A stretch of DNA of 64,000 bases from Channallabes apus (Eukaryota > Chordata > Actinopteri > Siluriformes > Clariidae), in contig CM060104.1 in the NCBI GenBank assembly GCA_030522415.1, forward strand, positions 17,101,729 through 17,165,728, written 5' to 3'. Every line of letters starts with the position of its first letter. Within the stretch, counting starts at the first letter, position 1. The translations under genes and the position numbers were made by a program. This document shows positions 25,001 through 38,100 of the stretch, in pieces. The notes under the pieces are model-generated. The model saw only the letters and a list, made by a program, of their open reading frames with translations, was not told the DNA's origin and did not search any database.

Positions 25001-28000
25001 TTATCACTTGGGTTGACCAAATTTTTACAGACGTTTACAGAATTGTTAGTGCTGTAATTCATGTTCCTTTCTGTTTTAAGCATTATATATGGCATTTGAA
25101 TCAGAGTCCAAAAATATGTCAGGAATGCAGGCAGCCATTGAGATCTAAATTGTGTGTGCATGTACACTACTGTACAAAAGTATTGGACCACCCCTAATTT
25201 CTTCATATAAATGAAAATTTTAATTAAATTACAGAAATGAGAACAAATATTTTACTGTGGCCGTCTGCAAAGTGGCTAAAGATAGAATTTAAAAAATTTT
25301 GTTTGTTTATGTAACATCCCCAGCAGCGACCTCATTTCCCCTCTTGTTTGTATAAGCCATTCAGCATTAACAGTATACTAATCACCGGCATTACTGGATC
25401 TATAGCAACAACAGACCACAAAGGATGATGGTCACGCCTGGGCTGATGGGAATTGTAGTTCCCGCTACCTCCCGTTCGCTCCATCCGCCTGAGCAAACTT
25501 TTCTCAGAAGACCTATCATTTTACCGTCATGCGACCACGGTATTATTGAAATAAATTATTGCGGTACGACGGTATTTACATATACCGTTACATCCCTAAT
25601 ATAAACAGATCACGAGATTGAGTTAGGTTCCAATAAAATACCAAAAAGCGGACGATTGTGACCTCTGTGTAGGGTTGGGTGATTTTTCATCAGTCTGTCA
25701 ATTATTGATAATTTTTATTAACCTATTACAAGGCTATAGCTGGAGGAAATATATTTAAATAACAAAAAAAAATTTTATTTCATCAAGAGACACAAGATTG
25801 GAGAGATTCTCAAGTTAAATAAAAATAAATAAGTTTAATGGAATAATCTTACTGTACCTTGAGTCACATTAAATAAAGAAAGCAAATAAAATCAACCAGT
25901 ATTTCAACTGAACATCAGTAAAATGCAATAAATATTAGAACTCAAACTCTGGAAATATGTTATAAGAGCTGTAAAATTAGTTCATTGTATTCTTGGTTTT
26001 GATCAGAAAAAAAAAAACTGACCAATTTACACACAAATTGTGCTTTGTTCTCAGTAAAACCGACATGCTGTCGAGCTAACCTGTCCTTTTTACAATTTCT
26101 TCTTCACTTTTTGCACTTCTCTTCTCCCTCGTGCTCTACACTGCTTCTGTTGTTGGACTAGGGTTGGGTATCGTTTGGGTTTTTTTCGATACCGGTGCCA
26201 AATCGATACTTTGAAAACAGTACCGGTGCCTGAACCGATACTTTTAAGCCACAAAATTATAGTGGATGACTCAAGAATAAATTTTTATTGAACAAAAAAA
26301 TGTTATGCTTAAAATTGAACAATATATTAAAAGTTTAAAGTATATATGAATATGTAAGCTTCAAATTTTAGCAATTCTTTTGCAGAAATTTCACCATATT
26401 TGCCTTTTCTGGCAAAATACGACTCCTTTCCTGACTTATTGCCCTGCACAGGACATGCATAGCCTTCTTTACAATGGTAAATGGGGTCACTGTTGTAGTG
26501 CTACTAGTACTAGCTGGAAAGCCATAATTATAAACAGAATCCATGTTACATTAGTTTTTTACAAATCGTTTGACTATTTGTTAGCATGAATGCAAGATTT
26601 GCATTTTGCTATTAACATTACATTATCCTACTACTAACCTGCGGAAAGGCTGCTGACGTCATCATAATCGGTGACTCCTTTTTGCTACGGTTGGTATGAC
26701 TGGGGCTGATGGTCATCCACACTGATAGTGCCAGCTGTTGTCCGCAAGAAAACACGGTGCCTCCCTCTGCTTTTAACTTTATTCCGTCTGCCCTCGAATG
26801 TTTCATTAGATTTCACGTGTTTCCGCCTTTACACGCAACTACTGTGAAACATTTGCTGCACGTCGCGGTGTCGGAATCCTTTCTTATGAATTACAGCCAC
26901 ACTTTCGACCATTTAGTTTTAGGCATTTTAACGAGAGTTGTTTACTTTAGCAAGCTAAGCTATCGGTAGACCGCCTGCTGCCGTCAGAGCGAGTGTAACG
27001 TTAGTTACTGCATTCACGCGCATGTCGGATGGTCTCTCATTTCCGGATAATTTGTGCTTTTAATTTCTTTAATTTAATCTAATAAACTATTAATCTACAA
27101 AAATATATGAATATAGAGAACAAATATTTCAATCGACAGTTCAGGCATTTAAGTGGCACCGAAATGAGGCACCGAAATTCGCGTTCTGTTTCGGTCCGGT
27201 ACATACCGGTTCTATAGGTACCGGTGCCGTATTGGCACCGGCTTTCGGTACACAACCCTATGTTGGACATGTTTCATTTTGACTGTAGTCGGGCAGCTGA
27301 ACCAAAATAAGACTGTCTGGTCTAGGGAGCCAAACTTCCTTTGGTTAACATTGTTTAACGCTCAAGCACGGTTTACAAAAACCTGTATCTTGGGGAGCAG
27401 ATTTCACGCAAAGTACTTTTTATAATTATTTTGGCATAGGCTGGGCCGTGCAGCATACGCATTTCATTTACCATTGCATACACTTTGTCAATTTTGCACT
27501 TTGAAGGACTAAGGAACCTTCAAAATGTGATGGGGCTCAGTCATGACGCTATGACATAATCTGCCTTTGAATGCATCCTTTGAAGGATGCAGCCCCTCAA
27601 TTGAGAGACTGGTCTTCTAATGCATATAACCAGGCGTCCTATCAAAAAGGTTTTAGCGTTTTATTGCCCATATTATCTCTGACTTTAAATGCTGATCCTG
27701 GGGGAATTTTCTCATACCTAGTTTGTATATAAATAAAAAATATGTACAATTAGAGGCAACGACAGAAGTTCAGCCATAGAATGGGCACTGATGTATTTAT
27801 TTCCATTTCTGGTACTTCAGGATCCACTTAAGTGGAAGTTAATGAAACACTCGATTATATTTTGAACTGTCCTGTAATTGTGTTTTTTTTTTTTTTGGGC
27901 TGTTAAACCTTTATAAACTATGTATTGCACATACAAGAAATTATCTACTTTTCCATTAATAAGCATCTGATTTGTTAACTCCAAGTTCTAGTATTGAGCT

Positions 28001-31000
28001 CTGACTTATACATTTATCTTCCTCCACGTGACTACAGTTTAGTCATTTATATGCTACATTCTAGCAAATTGTGGAAGTAACTGGTTCCTGAAGCTGTGAG
28101 CACACCTGACCATATTTGCATGTACTGCATTAGCACAGGGAAAGTGACACTAGCTGCTCAGTTTTTTTTTAATTATATATAACTGTTAATAATTCAGCAG
28201 TCATTTCAAACAGGCCTAGCTAACTGAGTAAATTGTTTGCATGACTTATTTTTTCAGAAGTAGGATCTAATTTGGGATTGACATTACCAGATATTTTTTT
28301 ACTTAATTTTAGTTTTTCTTTGTAATTTAATCAGTTGTGTTTAACTGCCTGTTAATTAGAGGTAAATTTTGCGGCATTATATGTTCCCCTCTTAGTTTGT
28401 GTCTGCTCTTATCTCTCTTCCTCCCTCTGGTTTGTTATTTAAAAAAAATTTTCCTGTGTAGTTTCTGCCCCAATTGTCAAGCACTCATTTCCATGTTTTT
28501 TTTTCTCACCCTTTGTTGTATAGAAGCAGACTAGTTTTGATCGTCAGCTGGACTCTCTAACCGATATGTTATCAGAAATGGAAACAAGAAGACCTTTCAA
28601 CCCAAAGGTACAAACTTCAATTTACTTGTAGTTTGTAATTAGTTAATTGTGATAGAAAAATAGATTAAAACATATCCCACAATCGTTTCATTGTTGTATT
28701 TAATGCTTGATTCCTATATTTGCATTTCTGTGGTGCAGGCGTCCAGTCAGCTGTCATCAGTGCCCTCCCCAAAGCCGCCTGCTCCTCCTCCCACAGCCCC
28801 CAAACCCTCCCTGTCTTTTCTGCCCCCGGCAGAGCTGCAGGATCGCCCTCCGCCCGCCCCCTGGGCAGAGGAGCTACGTGCTCGTACCACACTGAGACAA
28901 GGTGGCCCAAGCACAGCCTCTGCTCCGGCATCTGGAGCACCCCTGGGTAAAGGACCTGCAGCTGCTCCAAAGACATCATTCACTCCCAGCCAGCCTGCTT
29001 CTAATTTTAGCCCCAAACCTGCAAACATCATCAGCTCTGCCGGTCAGCGAGGGGTTAACCTTGCTCCCAAAGTCACCTCCAACATCTCTTTCCCTCCACC
29101 ACCTGCTGCACCACCTGGTCCTCCTCCACCTCCAGCAAATGCCCCAGCCCCTGCCCCAGCTTTCAGTAACACCAAAGCCATAATTTCAATCAATCAGGAG
29201 AAAACTTCTCCATCTCCAGCCTCTCCACAGCCTAAACCAGCACCTTCTCCCACTTCCACACCATCACCATATGGCAACACTGTGGCTGGTCCAACACCAC
29301 CCAAGGTGAGTCTGTTTAGAAGGAAGTAGTTAAAAAATATTTTTTATCTGTTGTTGGAAGGTTTTAACTCTTTGTATGAGCAATAAAGGACAGTAAGATT
29401 AAACTCAAATTTAAATGACTGCTCCACTAAAGTGGCTGTTAAACATTTTATAGATTATAGGTTTTATAGATTGATGTTTGATTGAACAAAGTCTCACATT
29501 CCTTTTACAACTTCCTATGTAGTAAGAAAAAAAAGTTAATTATTGACTTCACGAACTCTCATATCGTATCACTCGTGCCACAGAACATGCATTCTAAGCT
29601 AGATGGCAGTCTTGACAGACTTGTCCAGAGGCCACTGTAGTACTATGATGTGCATTAAACATATCCTAAACTATTTATTACTGTACATAACTTGTTCAAT
29701 AATGCATGGATTAACATGTGTTAAGAATGAATTTAGTTATTGAAATCCTTCACTGAGGAGGTGCATGCAGTGACAAATGTTGTGAACTTGTTTTATGAAG
29801 TCCACATGATCATCAGATGTATTTTTAACAGTTCTGCAGCCTAATGCAAGGTCTTCTAATTATCTGCTCAGGCTGCACAGCCAAAAGGTTCTGGAGCAGG
29901 TGCACCCCCTACTGGTGTTCCTCTCTCAATGCGAGAAGTTGAAGAGCTGGAACGGATGACCAAAGATTTCATTAAGGACATGGATAACCGTGCCCCAGTT
30001 ATCTGCTCAGCACCTACAGGTAATCTCACTCTCCTTTAGACATCCATTTCATATTCACTTATAAATACAAATTGGAGATTTCAGAGCACAACTGATGTAT
30101 AACTCGCCTCTCTACATTGACACATCGAATTGAACATAAAGTTTTTTAACAGGATGTGCACTAATATATTAAATGTGGAAACACGTCTGGAAATACCAAA
30201 GCACAAATGAGTCATTAGAAGTCATGTCCACTCACATACTGTATGCGTGGGTCTAGTAATGGTGCTTTATCAGTATTTCTGCATTCATGGTTTTAATGGA
30301 TTGAATAATATTTTCCTTTTGGTTTACCCTGTCCCTGCTTGTGTGAACAGAGGTGTGTGGAAAGTGTGGAGAGGCTCTGTCCAGGTCTCAGCCTGCAGTC
30401 AGGGCAATGGACAAACTTTTCCACTCACACTGTTTCTGCTGCATTACATGCCACCGTCCCCTGCAGGGAATGCAGTTCTACGACCGCGATGGGACGCCAG
30501 AGTGCGAGGAATGCTATGTGGTGCGTTGTTACACTCACACTCGCGTTACTAATTGCTGTGTAGTCGAACTGGCCTGATTGCATTATTGTAGCTTGCAGCT
30601 TTTTGTTGCACATCACCCCATAGTGCTTATAAAAGGATGTGCAGCTTCATCTTGATCAGTTTCTTTTTTCACATAACTCTGAATATGGAAAGCATAAACT
30701 CCATTTAAAACAGTTAGTTTACATGCATTGATTTGTAGTAGTAAGCTGATGCTTATTGTGAAATAAATCAAACTAATAAATGTTGTCTGTATAGCTCTTG
30801 AATCATATTTTTGATTCTCCCCCGTGCTCTCAGGCTTGTTTAAGCTCAGAGGAAATGTTCATGCATTCTGTTAATTGTTTTTTTCCTACAGCATTTGTAA
30901 AAACCATGAGTTTTGATTTTGTTTCAAATCAGTAGGGATAGATGAGTTATGTCTGCCTTCCTGTCTCCTGTGTGTGCGTTCAGAACTCTCTGGCAGTTTG

Positions 31001-31843
31001 TTCTCGCTGTGGGGAGCGGATCACAGATCGCGTGCTGAAAGCAGTGGGCCAGTGTTTCCATGCTCACTGTTTCCGCTGCACTGCCTGTAGCTGCACACTT
31101 GAGGGCTCCCCATTCATCACTGATGACAATAACAACCCCTACTGCGTCAATGATTACCACCGGTGAGCCTCTACATGTTTCCTAACTGAGCCTGATCATT
31201 TTATCTCCTTAGTAGATCTGATTTAATATTGTTATACCCGAAAATATAAAATGTATTGAACAATTCATCTCTCTTTTTGGGGATTCTGCTCTGATGCTGG
31301 ATCAGACGTTTCTCTCCTCTGTGTGTGAGCTGCAATGAGCCAATTGTTCCTGACCCTGGTAGTGAGGAAACCCTTAGAGTTGTAGCCTTGGAGAAGAACT
31401 TTCATCTGAAGTGCTACCGATGTGAGGTATGAAGATGTAACATAGAAAATTGCAACAAACCACTTCAAATAGTTTAACAAGATCTGTGTTTTAAGGCTTA
31501 TCAACTCATCCTCTGCTTTAATTCTAAAAATATTAGACAAGAGTGACTTATTGCACACTGCTTGATGTTCAGTCTGAACATGTGACCGAGACCAGAGCTA
31601 AATGTAAGATTAAAAACTATTTGTCTAGGGTGAAGACTCTCAGTTTTTTAGAAAAGAGTAGAGCTTTAAAGAAATGTAAAGGGTTGGAGGTACAGTAATG
31701 GTGTACACTCATGTTTCTCCTCTTGTTCTCAGGACTGTACTCGCCCACTCTCTATAGAGGCAGATGCCGATGGCTGTTATCCATTGGATGGGAGGATTCT
31801 ATGCATGAAGTGCCATACAAAGCGTGCCAAGCAGGCCAAGTGA
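22006..31843 (+). CDS. zyx: Zyxin (focal-adhesion LIM protein), 614 aa
   Basis: Zyxin is a scaffold of focal adhesions and stress fibres that recruits Ena/VASP proteins and moves to the nucleus. Coding exons: 22006-22201, 23153-23421, 28524-28607, 28739-29305, 29872-30019, 30351-30520, 30984-31162, 31306-31426, 31733-31843. All introns are GT..AG and the phases join into 1845 nt without a stop. The N-terminus carries [11 protein letters not shown] (also in human zyxin), then FPPPP motifs at about residues 67, 99 and 301, the type of site bound by EVH1 domains. A leucine-rich stretch [14 protein letters not shown] matches the mammalian nuclear-export region. Three C-terminal LIM domains start near C424, C484 and C544. 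The length is somewhat above the human 572 aa, mostly in the proline-rich part. The start is fixed by homologous position and by an acceptor 6 bp upstream. The sister gene lpp is excluded by overall organisation, but less firmly. Confidence 0.95.
22590..23090. other. zyx intron after first coding exon
   Basis: No exon. TAGGGCTGGACAATGGGTCA at about 22596 resembles one terminus of a hAT-type MITE, but no matching inverted end was found nearby. Confidence 0.35.
23153..23421 (+). CDS. zyx: zyx proline-rich exon with two FPPPP motifs
   Basis: This exon (89 codons plus a split Asp) is almost half proline. It has FPPPPPP right at its start (the EDFP junction matches human zyxin), a second FPPPPP at about residue 99, and a run of about 12 prolines before APPLPQP. 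These are expected docking sites for Ena/VASP and profilin. It follows a TCTCCCGGCTAG acceptor and ends CAG then GTAAGA. Confidence 0.92.
23640..24470. repeat. Possible uncharacterised insertion in zyx intron
   Basis: The block differs in composition from its AT-rich surroundings: GTGGGAGCCACGAGCAGAGC, CACTTCCGGGTTCTTATACT and CGCGGTCGCGCTGG are much more GC- and CpG-rich. It ends near ACGGGACGTAACACACCAC. I see no terminal inverted repeats or coding domain; it may be a foreign insertion, a transposon interior or simply a CpG-rich patch. Confidence 0.25.
25160..25230. repeat. Single Tc1-type terminus
   Basis: TACACTACTGTACAAAAGTA is followed by TTGGACCACCCCTAATTTCT, the form of outer ends in Tc1-like elements. 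No opposite end or transposase was found, so this is a solo end or deletion remnant. Confidence 0.4.
25340..25598. mobile_element. hAT-like MITE fragment
   Basis: The right end reads TATACCGTTACATCCCTA, the inverted form of a TAGGGATGTAACGGTATA terminus that I recognise from fish hAT-type elements. The left inverted end is missing. A CpG-containing block with GGGAATTGTAGTTCCCGC lies inside. Confidence 0.5.
26159..27260. mobile_element. Non-autonomous hAT element with perfect TSD
   Basis: The left end TAGGGTTGGGTATCG and the inverted right end TAGGGTTGTGTACCG match at most positions. Both ends carry several GGTACCGGTGCC-like palindromic motifs. A perfect 8-bp duplication TGTTGGAC flanks the element at 26151-26158 and 27261-27268. 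There is no intact transposase; the interior has only short frames. It sits in the 5.1-kb zyx intron between 23421 and 28524. Confidence 0.92.
27270..28520. other. zyx intron, nothing recognised
   Basis: AT-rich intron without a supported exon. It ends with a pyrimidine-rich tract and the TTGTTGTATAG acceptor of the exon at 28524. Confidence 0.5.
28739..29305 (+). CDS. zyx: zyx large linker exon
   Basis: 189 codons of low-complexity Pro/Ala/Ser sequence containing ISFPPPP (third FPPPP site) and repeated [13 protein letters not shown] segments. It is flanked by GTGCAG on the left and AAG then GTGAGT on the right. Both neighbouring junctions are phase 0. The region is poorly conserved in the family, so assignment rests on frame continuity and composition. 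Confidence 0.9.
30351..31843 (+). CDS. zyx: zyx LIM-domain exons (LIM1-LIM3)
   Basis: Four exons carry the zinc fingers. LIM1 is in 30351-30520 ([34 protein letters not shown]). LIM2 is in 30984-31162 ([27 protein letters not shown], ending CVNDYH). LIM3 is split over 31306-31426 and 31733-31843 ([19 protein letters not shown]). All cysteine and histidine zinc ligands are present. The protein ends KRAKQAK. Confidence 0.95.
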
Positions 31844-34600
31844 TTGGTGGAGACTCCTGTCACTCATTAAAACCCAAATCTAAAATCAAAGATTGACTGT
31901 GCTGTGATTGCAGGCATTTGATGCATTGTTTTTGTGAGTTTTAAATGTTCTTCACGTTTGCCACTATTTGTCATAGAGCCTTGTTTTTGTCTGAATGTTT
32001 CCATAGCTTTATCAGCGAGACCACAATTTAATAATAGCAGCAGCTCTGTTTTTTATTCCTGTCCAGGGCTTTTCTCAAACAGCGTCATGGTGTTTACTGA
32101 AAAATCACAAGCACACCCTCGCAGCATGAACACAGTGTTCTGACATGTTTAATTTAACAAACAAGAACTGCGTTTTTTTTTTTTTCTTTGGAGATGTAAT
32201 AAGAGATTGTGTAACTTTATTTCTTCATAAGGGCAGAACAACAACGGCTCTCATAAAGCTTAGCACAGCCTCCTGAACAATAGCATTAAGGATTAAAGAA
32301 AAATATTGCTTATGAATACTAGTATTAAATAAACATGAATTATTTGAACTTCTGAGCTGTCAGAATAATACATTTAGTAAATTAGCTTTTTCAAATAGAC
32401 CTGCAGCTACATAGATGCTTATGAAGGCTGGCAGGAATTATGTGTTGTATAATGGGTTAGTCTATGAGCAAAGCTTTGTTTGTCTTTGTCTTGCATGGAA
32501 CATTTATTCAACATGTCTGCATGATATTAAAAAAATGAAAAAGCACAAAAGTGACCACCAATTACTAATGTGATATAAAGAATAATAGATACATAAGTAT
32601 TAACACAGTCACAGCTTGGTGGATATTTTCCATCGTACAATCATGTATACAAATGATCCTACATGTCTGCAACCTAATATACTTATGCAAGTAGTGGTCA
32701 TTTGAGATGTTTATCGATTAGAATTGATTGATTGACTCGTCATCAGACTTTTATATACACAGGACTGATTTATCATTCTCTCATTCACATTTACACTAAA
32801 CAGTATAATGACAAGCGAAAAGTACGCTGGAATGGACTCCCATCACTTCTGGTTGTGAGGATCACATTATGACATTCTATTACACAAACATTTTTAAATA
32901 TTACTTACAAGGAACAGAAACCCCCCGAAATAAGAGCAGAATGAGAAGTGATTTTTTTTTTTTTTTTTTTTTAAGAGAGGGAGAGTTATCTGTTCTCTTT
33001 CTTAAACGGTTGGTAAACAACATTTGTGTAGATGTTTATACATGAAATTGTATCTTAAGTGCTCTGGTCTTCATCCTGGCAAGTAATTTTTAATAAGAAA
33101 TTAATGGCCATGTATTATCATTAATATAGTGATCTAACCAGAGTAAATCAGTCCACTAATAATTGGGTAGTGAATAAATTTGGGCACTGCTTTAGTCACA
33201 GGTTTAAATACACAATTGGAAGAATGGCTAGACTCTTTTGTCAAGCTCTCGTGTTTTAAATGATTTACTAGTGTCAGTATTAGACTGTAATGAACAAACG
33301 TATTAAGTATTTTTACAAAAATTTAGTAATTTTTGGTTTTTGTTTTGTTAATGAGAGTGATTCAGATGGTACCTTGGAAATTACTAAATACAGCATTGTA
33401 CATTCACCACCTTCTGATTATATATCCCCAATTAGAATTTAACAGGAATGTTCTGTGTTGCACAGGTGCATTAATCGTAAACGGTTTCCCGCAGTCTGTA
33501 CAATGATTTACATGATTTGTCGGCTCCTCCCTCTTTGATTTCTAATGCATTCGGTTATTTTTTTTTTCTTGTTCGTATCACATTTTCTCCATCATGTTTT
33601 GTTGTCGTGTCAGTGTCACCATGATACTGCTGTTTACAGTGAATTAACATTGGTTATAGCGACACTTTTTTTATTTTTCCATTTACTTATTTACTACATA
33701 TATACACAAATGCTTTACTTTGCAGTCAAATTCCTATGTAATATGTGAATGTGTATATGTTTACGGTCTAAGAATATTTTTTTGCAATCAAGCTCTCATT
33801 TGTACTGTATTATTAAAACAAAACAAAAACACTTTGACATTCTGCTCGATTTTTAAGCATGTTCCTTGAATGAAAGTAACAGAATGAGATTAAATTTAAA
33901 GCCTTTATTTGATCATGTCTCAGTTTTCTGTTAGGCCCTTATTAAATCAGCTCAGTGGCCAGTGTCTACTTGGTGTTATTTTTCTTTTGATGAAGAGATG
34001 GTCAGTCACTTCTGTGATTACTAAAATTTTTAAAAACATTTTCTTTTTCTAAATGTGTAACGGTCATTTCTCATAATTTCTGTATTAAATGTGTATGTTG
34101 GCATGTGACAGTCTGCCTTCCCACGCAGTGTGCGACACAGAAGCACGTCATAGGTGCGTCTTCTCACCATATCGGCTCACACCAGCCTTACACTTCACTG
34201 ATAGCAGAGTGCTGACGTATGTGTTTGTGTGTTTTTTTTTGACCGTTTTAATACAGTCTTAGTGACTGACTACAAGTGGACCTATTTTTTTTATTTATTT
34301 GTATTTTCTATTAATGTCTACAGTGTGATTGTCTTCTGTTTAAAAAAGAAAGGGGTGGTGGAGGGGTTAAGATAAATTCAGATAGTCAATCTAAGTAAAA
34401 TCAACATGTATCAAACCCACATCAGATATGGGAGGTTGACACACAGACACTCGGTTAGCATGACATGGTGGAATGAGGCCTGCACGCTGGTTTTAATCAG
34501 AATCTTAATATGGGAGGAGAAAGTTTGACGAATGACTTAACTCATGAAAGGAAAGATAGGGGGGAAAAAAGCATGATTCTGATGAAAGTAGGAAGGGGTT
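31844..34600 (+). other. zyx 3' UTR and zyx-kel intergenic DNA
   Basis: The zyx 3' UTR starts after the TGA at 31841. AATAAA hexamers occur at 32328-32333 and 33173-33178; either could define the end. No other gene, exon or clear transposon was recognised in this AT-rich stretch, which includes a T-run at about 32951-32972. Confidence 0.5.
32328..32333 (+). terminator. zyx: Candidate zyx polyadenylation signal
   Basis: AATAAA about 485 bp after the stop codon. It is the first canonical hexamer that I noticed downstream of zyx; use is unproven. Confidence 0.4.
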
Positions 34601-34663
34601 CAGATATGAACAGAATACTAATGGAGAAGGAGTTCTGATGAAAGGGCTAATGAAAAGAACAAG

Positions 34664-34690
34664 ATGACTCAAAACTCACCAGTTCAACAG
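34664..34690 (+). CDS. kel: kel putative first coding exon (9 codons)
   Basis: ATG in a favourable context (A at -3) opens MTQNSPVQQ and ends CAG then GTACAG in phase 0, matching the phase-0 acceptor of the transmembrane exon at 36844. The joined N-terminus has a plausible length for Kell. It was chosen because no in-frame ATG precedes the hydrophobic segment within exon 36844. A different upstream exon remains possible. Confidence 0.5.
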
Positions 34691-35097
34691 GTACAGCTAG
34701 AAAAAAAATTCCATCCTTACAATAATACTACTGTTTTGTCTCTAAGTGAGAAATGATTTAATTTCAAACTGATTTGCACCTGCTTATGCTAATAATCATT
34801 CAAGTGTAAATGTTTTGAGTTTGAGAGTGACTAATACTATGACCATAGCTGCTTTTGTTGTACCTGCAGCTCACTATGTAAAGAGAAAAAACATGATGCG
34901 GTGGTGTGATTAATTGCATGCTTTCATGTTTTGCTGGCAATTTGTTCTTGTACCTTAGAAAATCACCAGCCATTGCAATTTGAATTTACTACTGAATGAC
35001 ATGGCATAGTTCTTACCTGTTTACAGTTAGATTTATTTATTTTATATATTTATTTATTTTATTGCTAATTATGTTTTTTTTCTTATTAATTACATAT

Positions 35098-35147
<50 letters not shown>

Positions 35148-38100
35148 GAGAGTGTATCAGCATGAAAAACTAATATTTTAATACTAAATATACATTATAT
35201 ATTGATATGTATGATAATAATATACATACTATTGGCATGAAGTGTAGATATAAGTTTATTTCTGTAATTCTGATATATAATAACTGATATATTTCGAGTG
35301 ATTATTTCTTTTAATTTCGGTCTTTCGGAAAATTACAGTCTTACTTAAGACCAATACAAAAAAAGAATTTTACCACAGAAATGTTGGACTACTGGAAAGT
35401 ATGAACATGCACAGCACTCAATACTGCACTGTCTGTTGAGTGAGACATATCTCTGTCTGTATGTCTGACTGTCTGTTTAGCCAGATTTTATCACAGCATC
35501 ACGCAAATGCTGGACTGAATTTAATCAAGCTTTGACAATACTTCAGTATTTGCCTGTGGCATAAATTAAATCAAAATATTTTGTAAAAGTGAAGTAAGTA
35601 GCAGTTAAATACCAGTAATGGACAGAATTTATCGAACCTTTAGCAGATATCTGCATGAAGTATAACCTGCACCATAAGTGAAATCAAAATGGTGAATAAA
35701 AGTGAACATTTATGTGCCGGCTTTAATAATCTACTTTTTAAAAAGCTACTATTAAACTTCTTCAATGTAAACAAACACCTGCACCAACAGATATGAATTA
35801 GAAATTCTGAATATTTTTACTGGAATTACCTAATATTTCCACAGCTGAAATAACAGCGTTGAAATAGTATAAGTGAATTTCAATGAGCTAGAGTCATTTT
35901 AAGACAGAACATAATCGTTATTCTATCTACCGTACAGGAAGACAGGCAGACATGTATGTGGGTTTCAACCTGAAATAAAAATATCACTGATCACATTAAA
36001 GCTGATCAGCTTATGTTTAGCTTTAACCTCTAACTATTTCTAAAAACTCTTTTCCTGTCAATGACAGGTACTTATCCTAGTTTATCTTATACTAGGTGAT
36101 ATCATAACGTTTCGAGACTAGTTCTGTAACACACCAACAGATGGCAGCACAAGGCTGCATTCACAGTCACAGGGAGCACTGATCTTCATAAGTCAGTGTG
36201 CCAAAAGACATCATCCAATCAGGAGCTGTGCATGTAGTGCTATTTTGACCCCACTTGTTACCACATCTGCTATTTCATCATGGACAGCAAGTTAGAACAA
36301 AGAGCAAACATGACAGGTTTGAATTATTGGAGTGTATTAAGTGGCAGGTTCTCTACAAGAGCGGAAGAACATCATTGGAAGACCTTCAACAAGCTCAACC
36401 CCTAGAAATGTTGAGCCCATTGTGTACGATGATCATTGGAGAACAATCCACAACATTGCTGTTATTGTCGGAGTGTCATCCTCGTTCAAAACGTGTGATT
36501 TGAACATGTTGCTCAGTGTGCTGTGTTGCTGCCAATATTACATCGTAGTCTGCCAAGAACTCCTTCACCATGCCATGGATACCCCGTCCTTCATGTCGAG
36601 GATCATTACTGGTGACAAAACTTGGGTGTAAGTAGCACAGCTCACCCAAGTACATGCTTTTCATCTTCGACATTCGCAGCATTGTACATTGAGAATTTGT
36701 CCCCACTGGCGAATTCTACTGCCAGGTTTTAAGGTGTCTGAGGGTGGGTGTACAGTGAAACAACTGAGCTTGTAAACCGAAATGTTTTGATACCACTTTG
36801 TAGAACATGACTAAATATTCAATCATTTCTAATCCTTGTCTAGGAACTTCTCCAACTCTCCCAAGAACGGGTTCAATCTGAGAAATCACAGTCATTTGTC
36901 AGGAAACTGTGGTTTGGGCTCCTGTTTTGTATTGCCGCCTGTATGATTGGTACAATCTTAGGGCTGGGGTATTACTTCCTACAGCAAAACACTCAAGGTA
37001 ACAAGATGCTATATCATACGACAAAATATAATTAATTGCCTATTCTGAGTGGTTTTTCTTTCCCATCTAACTTATCTTTACGTGGCCTTACATTTCTTTC
37101 TCTCTCTAGACCCGCTTCCTTGTCTATCTCCAGCATGCATAAACCTAGCAGAACGCTTCTCTGCAGTTATGGATCATTTTTCGCAACCTTGTAATTACTT
37201 CATGTTTAGTTGTAAAGCAGAAATGTCACATAGGAGCAGAGGGAGATACAGAGGCATGACCAGCTCCTATAATGCCACCAGCAGAGATGGGATGAGGATG
37301 GACAAAGAGTCAGACAATGAAAGACAAAAAGATAAAAGATTACCTGACAGACAGACAGCTTTGTTTCAAGCAATAAAAAATATCTTGGGTACGATGGACT
37401 ACAATATAACTTTCTGTCACTGTACAGGACGAGTGAGAATTTGCTCTGAAACAGAACCGAATGTACAGTGGTGTGAAAAAGTATTTGCCCCCCCTCCTGA
37501 TTTCTTATTCTTTTGCATGTTTGTCACACAAAATGTTTCTGATCAACAAACACATTTAACTATTACTCAAAGATAACACAAGTAAACACAAAATGCAGTT
37601 TTTAAATGAGGGGTTTTATTATTTAGGGAGAAAAAAAATCCAAACCTACATGGCCCTGTGTGAAAAAGTAATTGCCCCCTGAACCTAATAACTGGTTGGG
37701 CCACCCTTAGCAGCAATAACTGTAATCAAGCGTTTGCGATAACTTGCAACGAGTCTTTTACAGCGCTCTGGAGGAATTTTGGCCCACTCATCTTTGCAGA
37801 ATTGTTGTAATTCAGCTTTATTTGAAGGTTTTCTAGCATGAACCGCCTTTTTAAGGTCATGCCACAACATCTCAATAGGATTCAGGTCAGGACTTTGACT
37901 AGGCCACTCCAAAGTCTTCATTTTGTTTTTCTTCAGCCATTCAGAGGTGGATTTGCTGGTGTGTTTTGGGTCATTGTCCTGCTGCAGCACCCAAGATCGC
38001 TTCAGCTTGAGTTGACGAACAGATGGCCGGACATTCTCCTTCAGGATTTTTTGGTAGACAGTAGAATTCATGGTTCCATCTATCACAGCAAGCCTTCCAG

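Noticed and set aside
28747..29031. Frames on the - strand and in alternative + frames over the large zyx exon
   Set aside because: They are shadows of the GC-rich proline-coding exon, whose real frame is fixed by splice phase on both sides.
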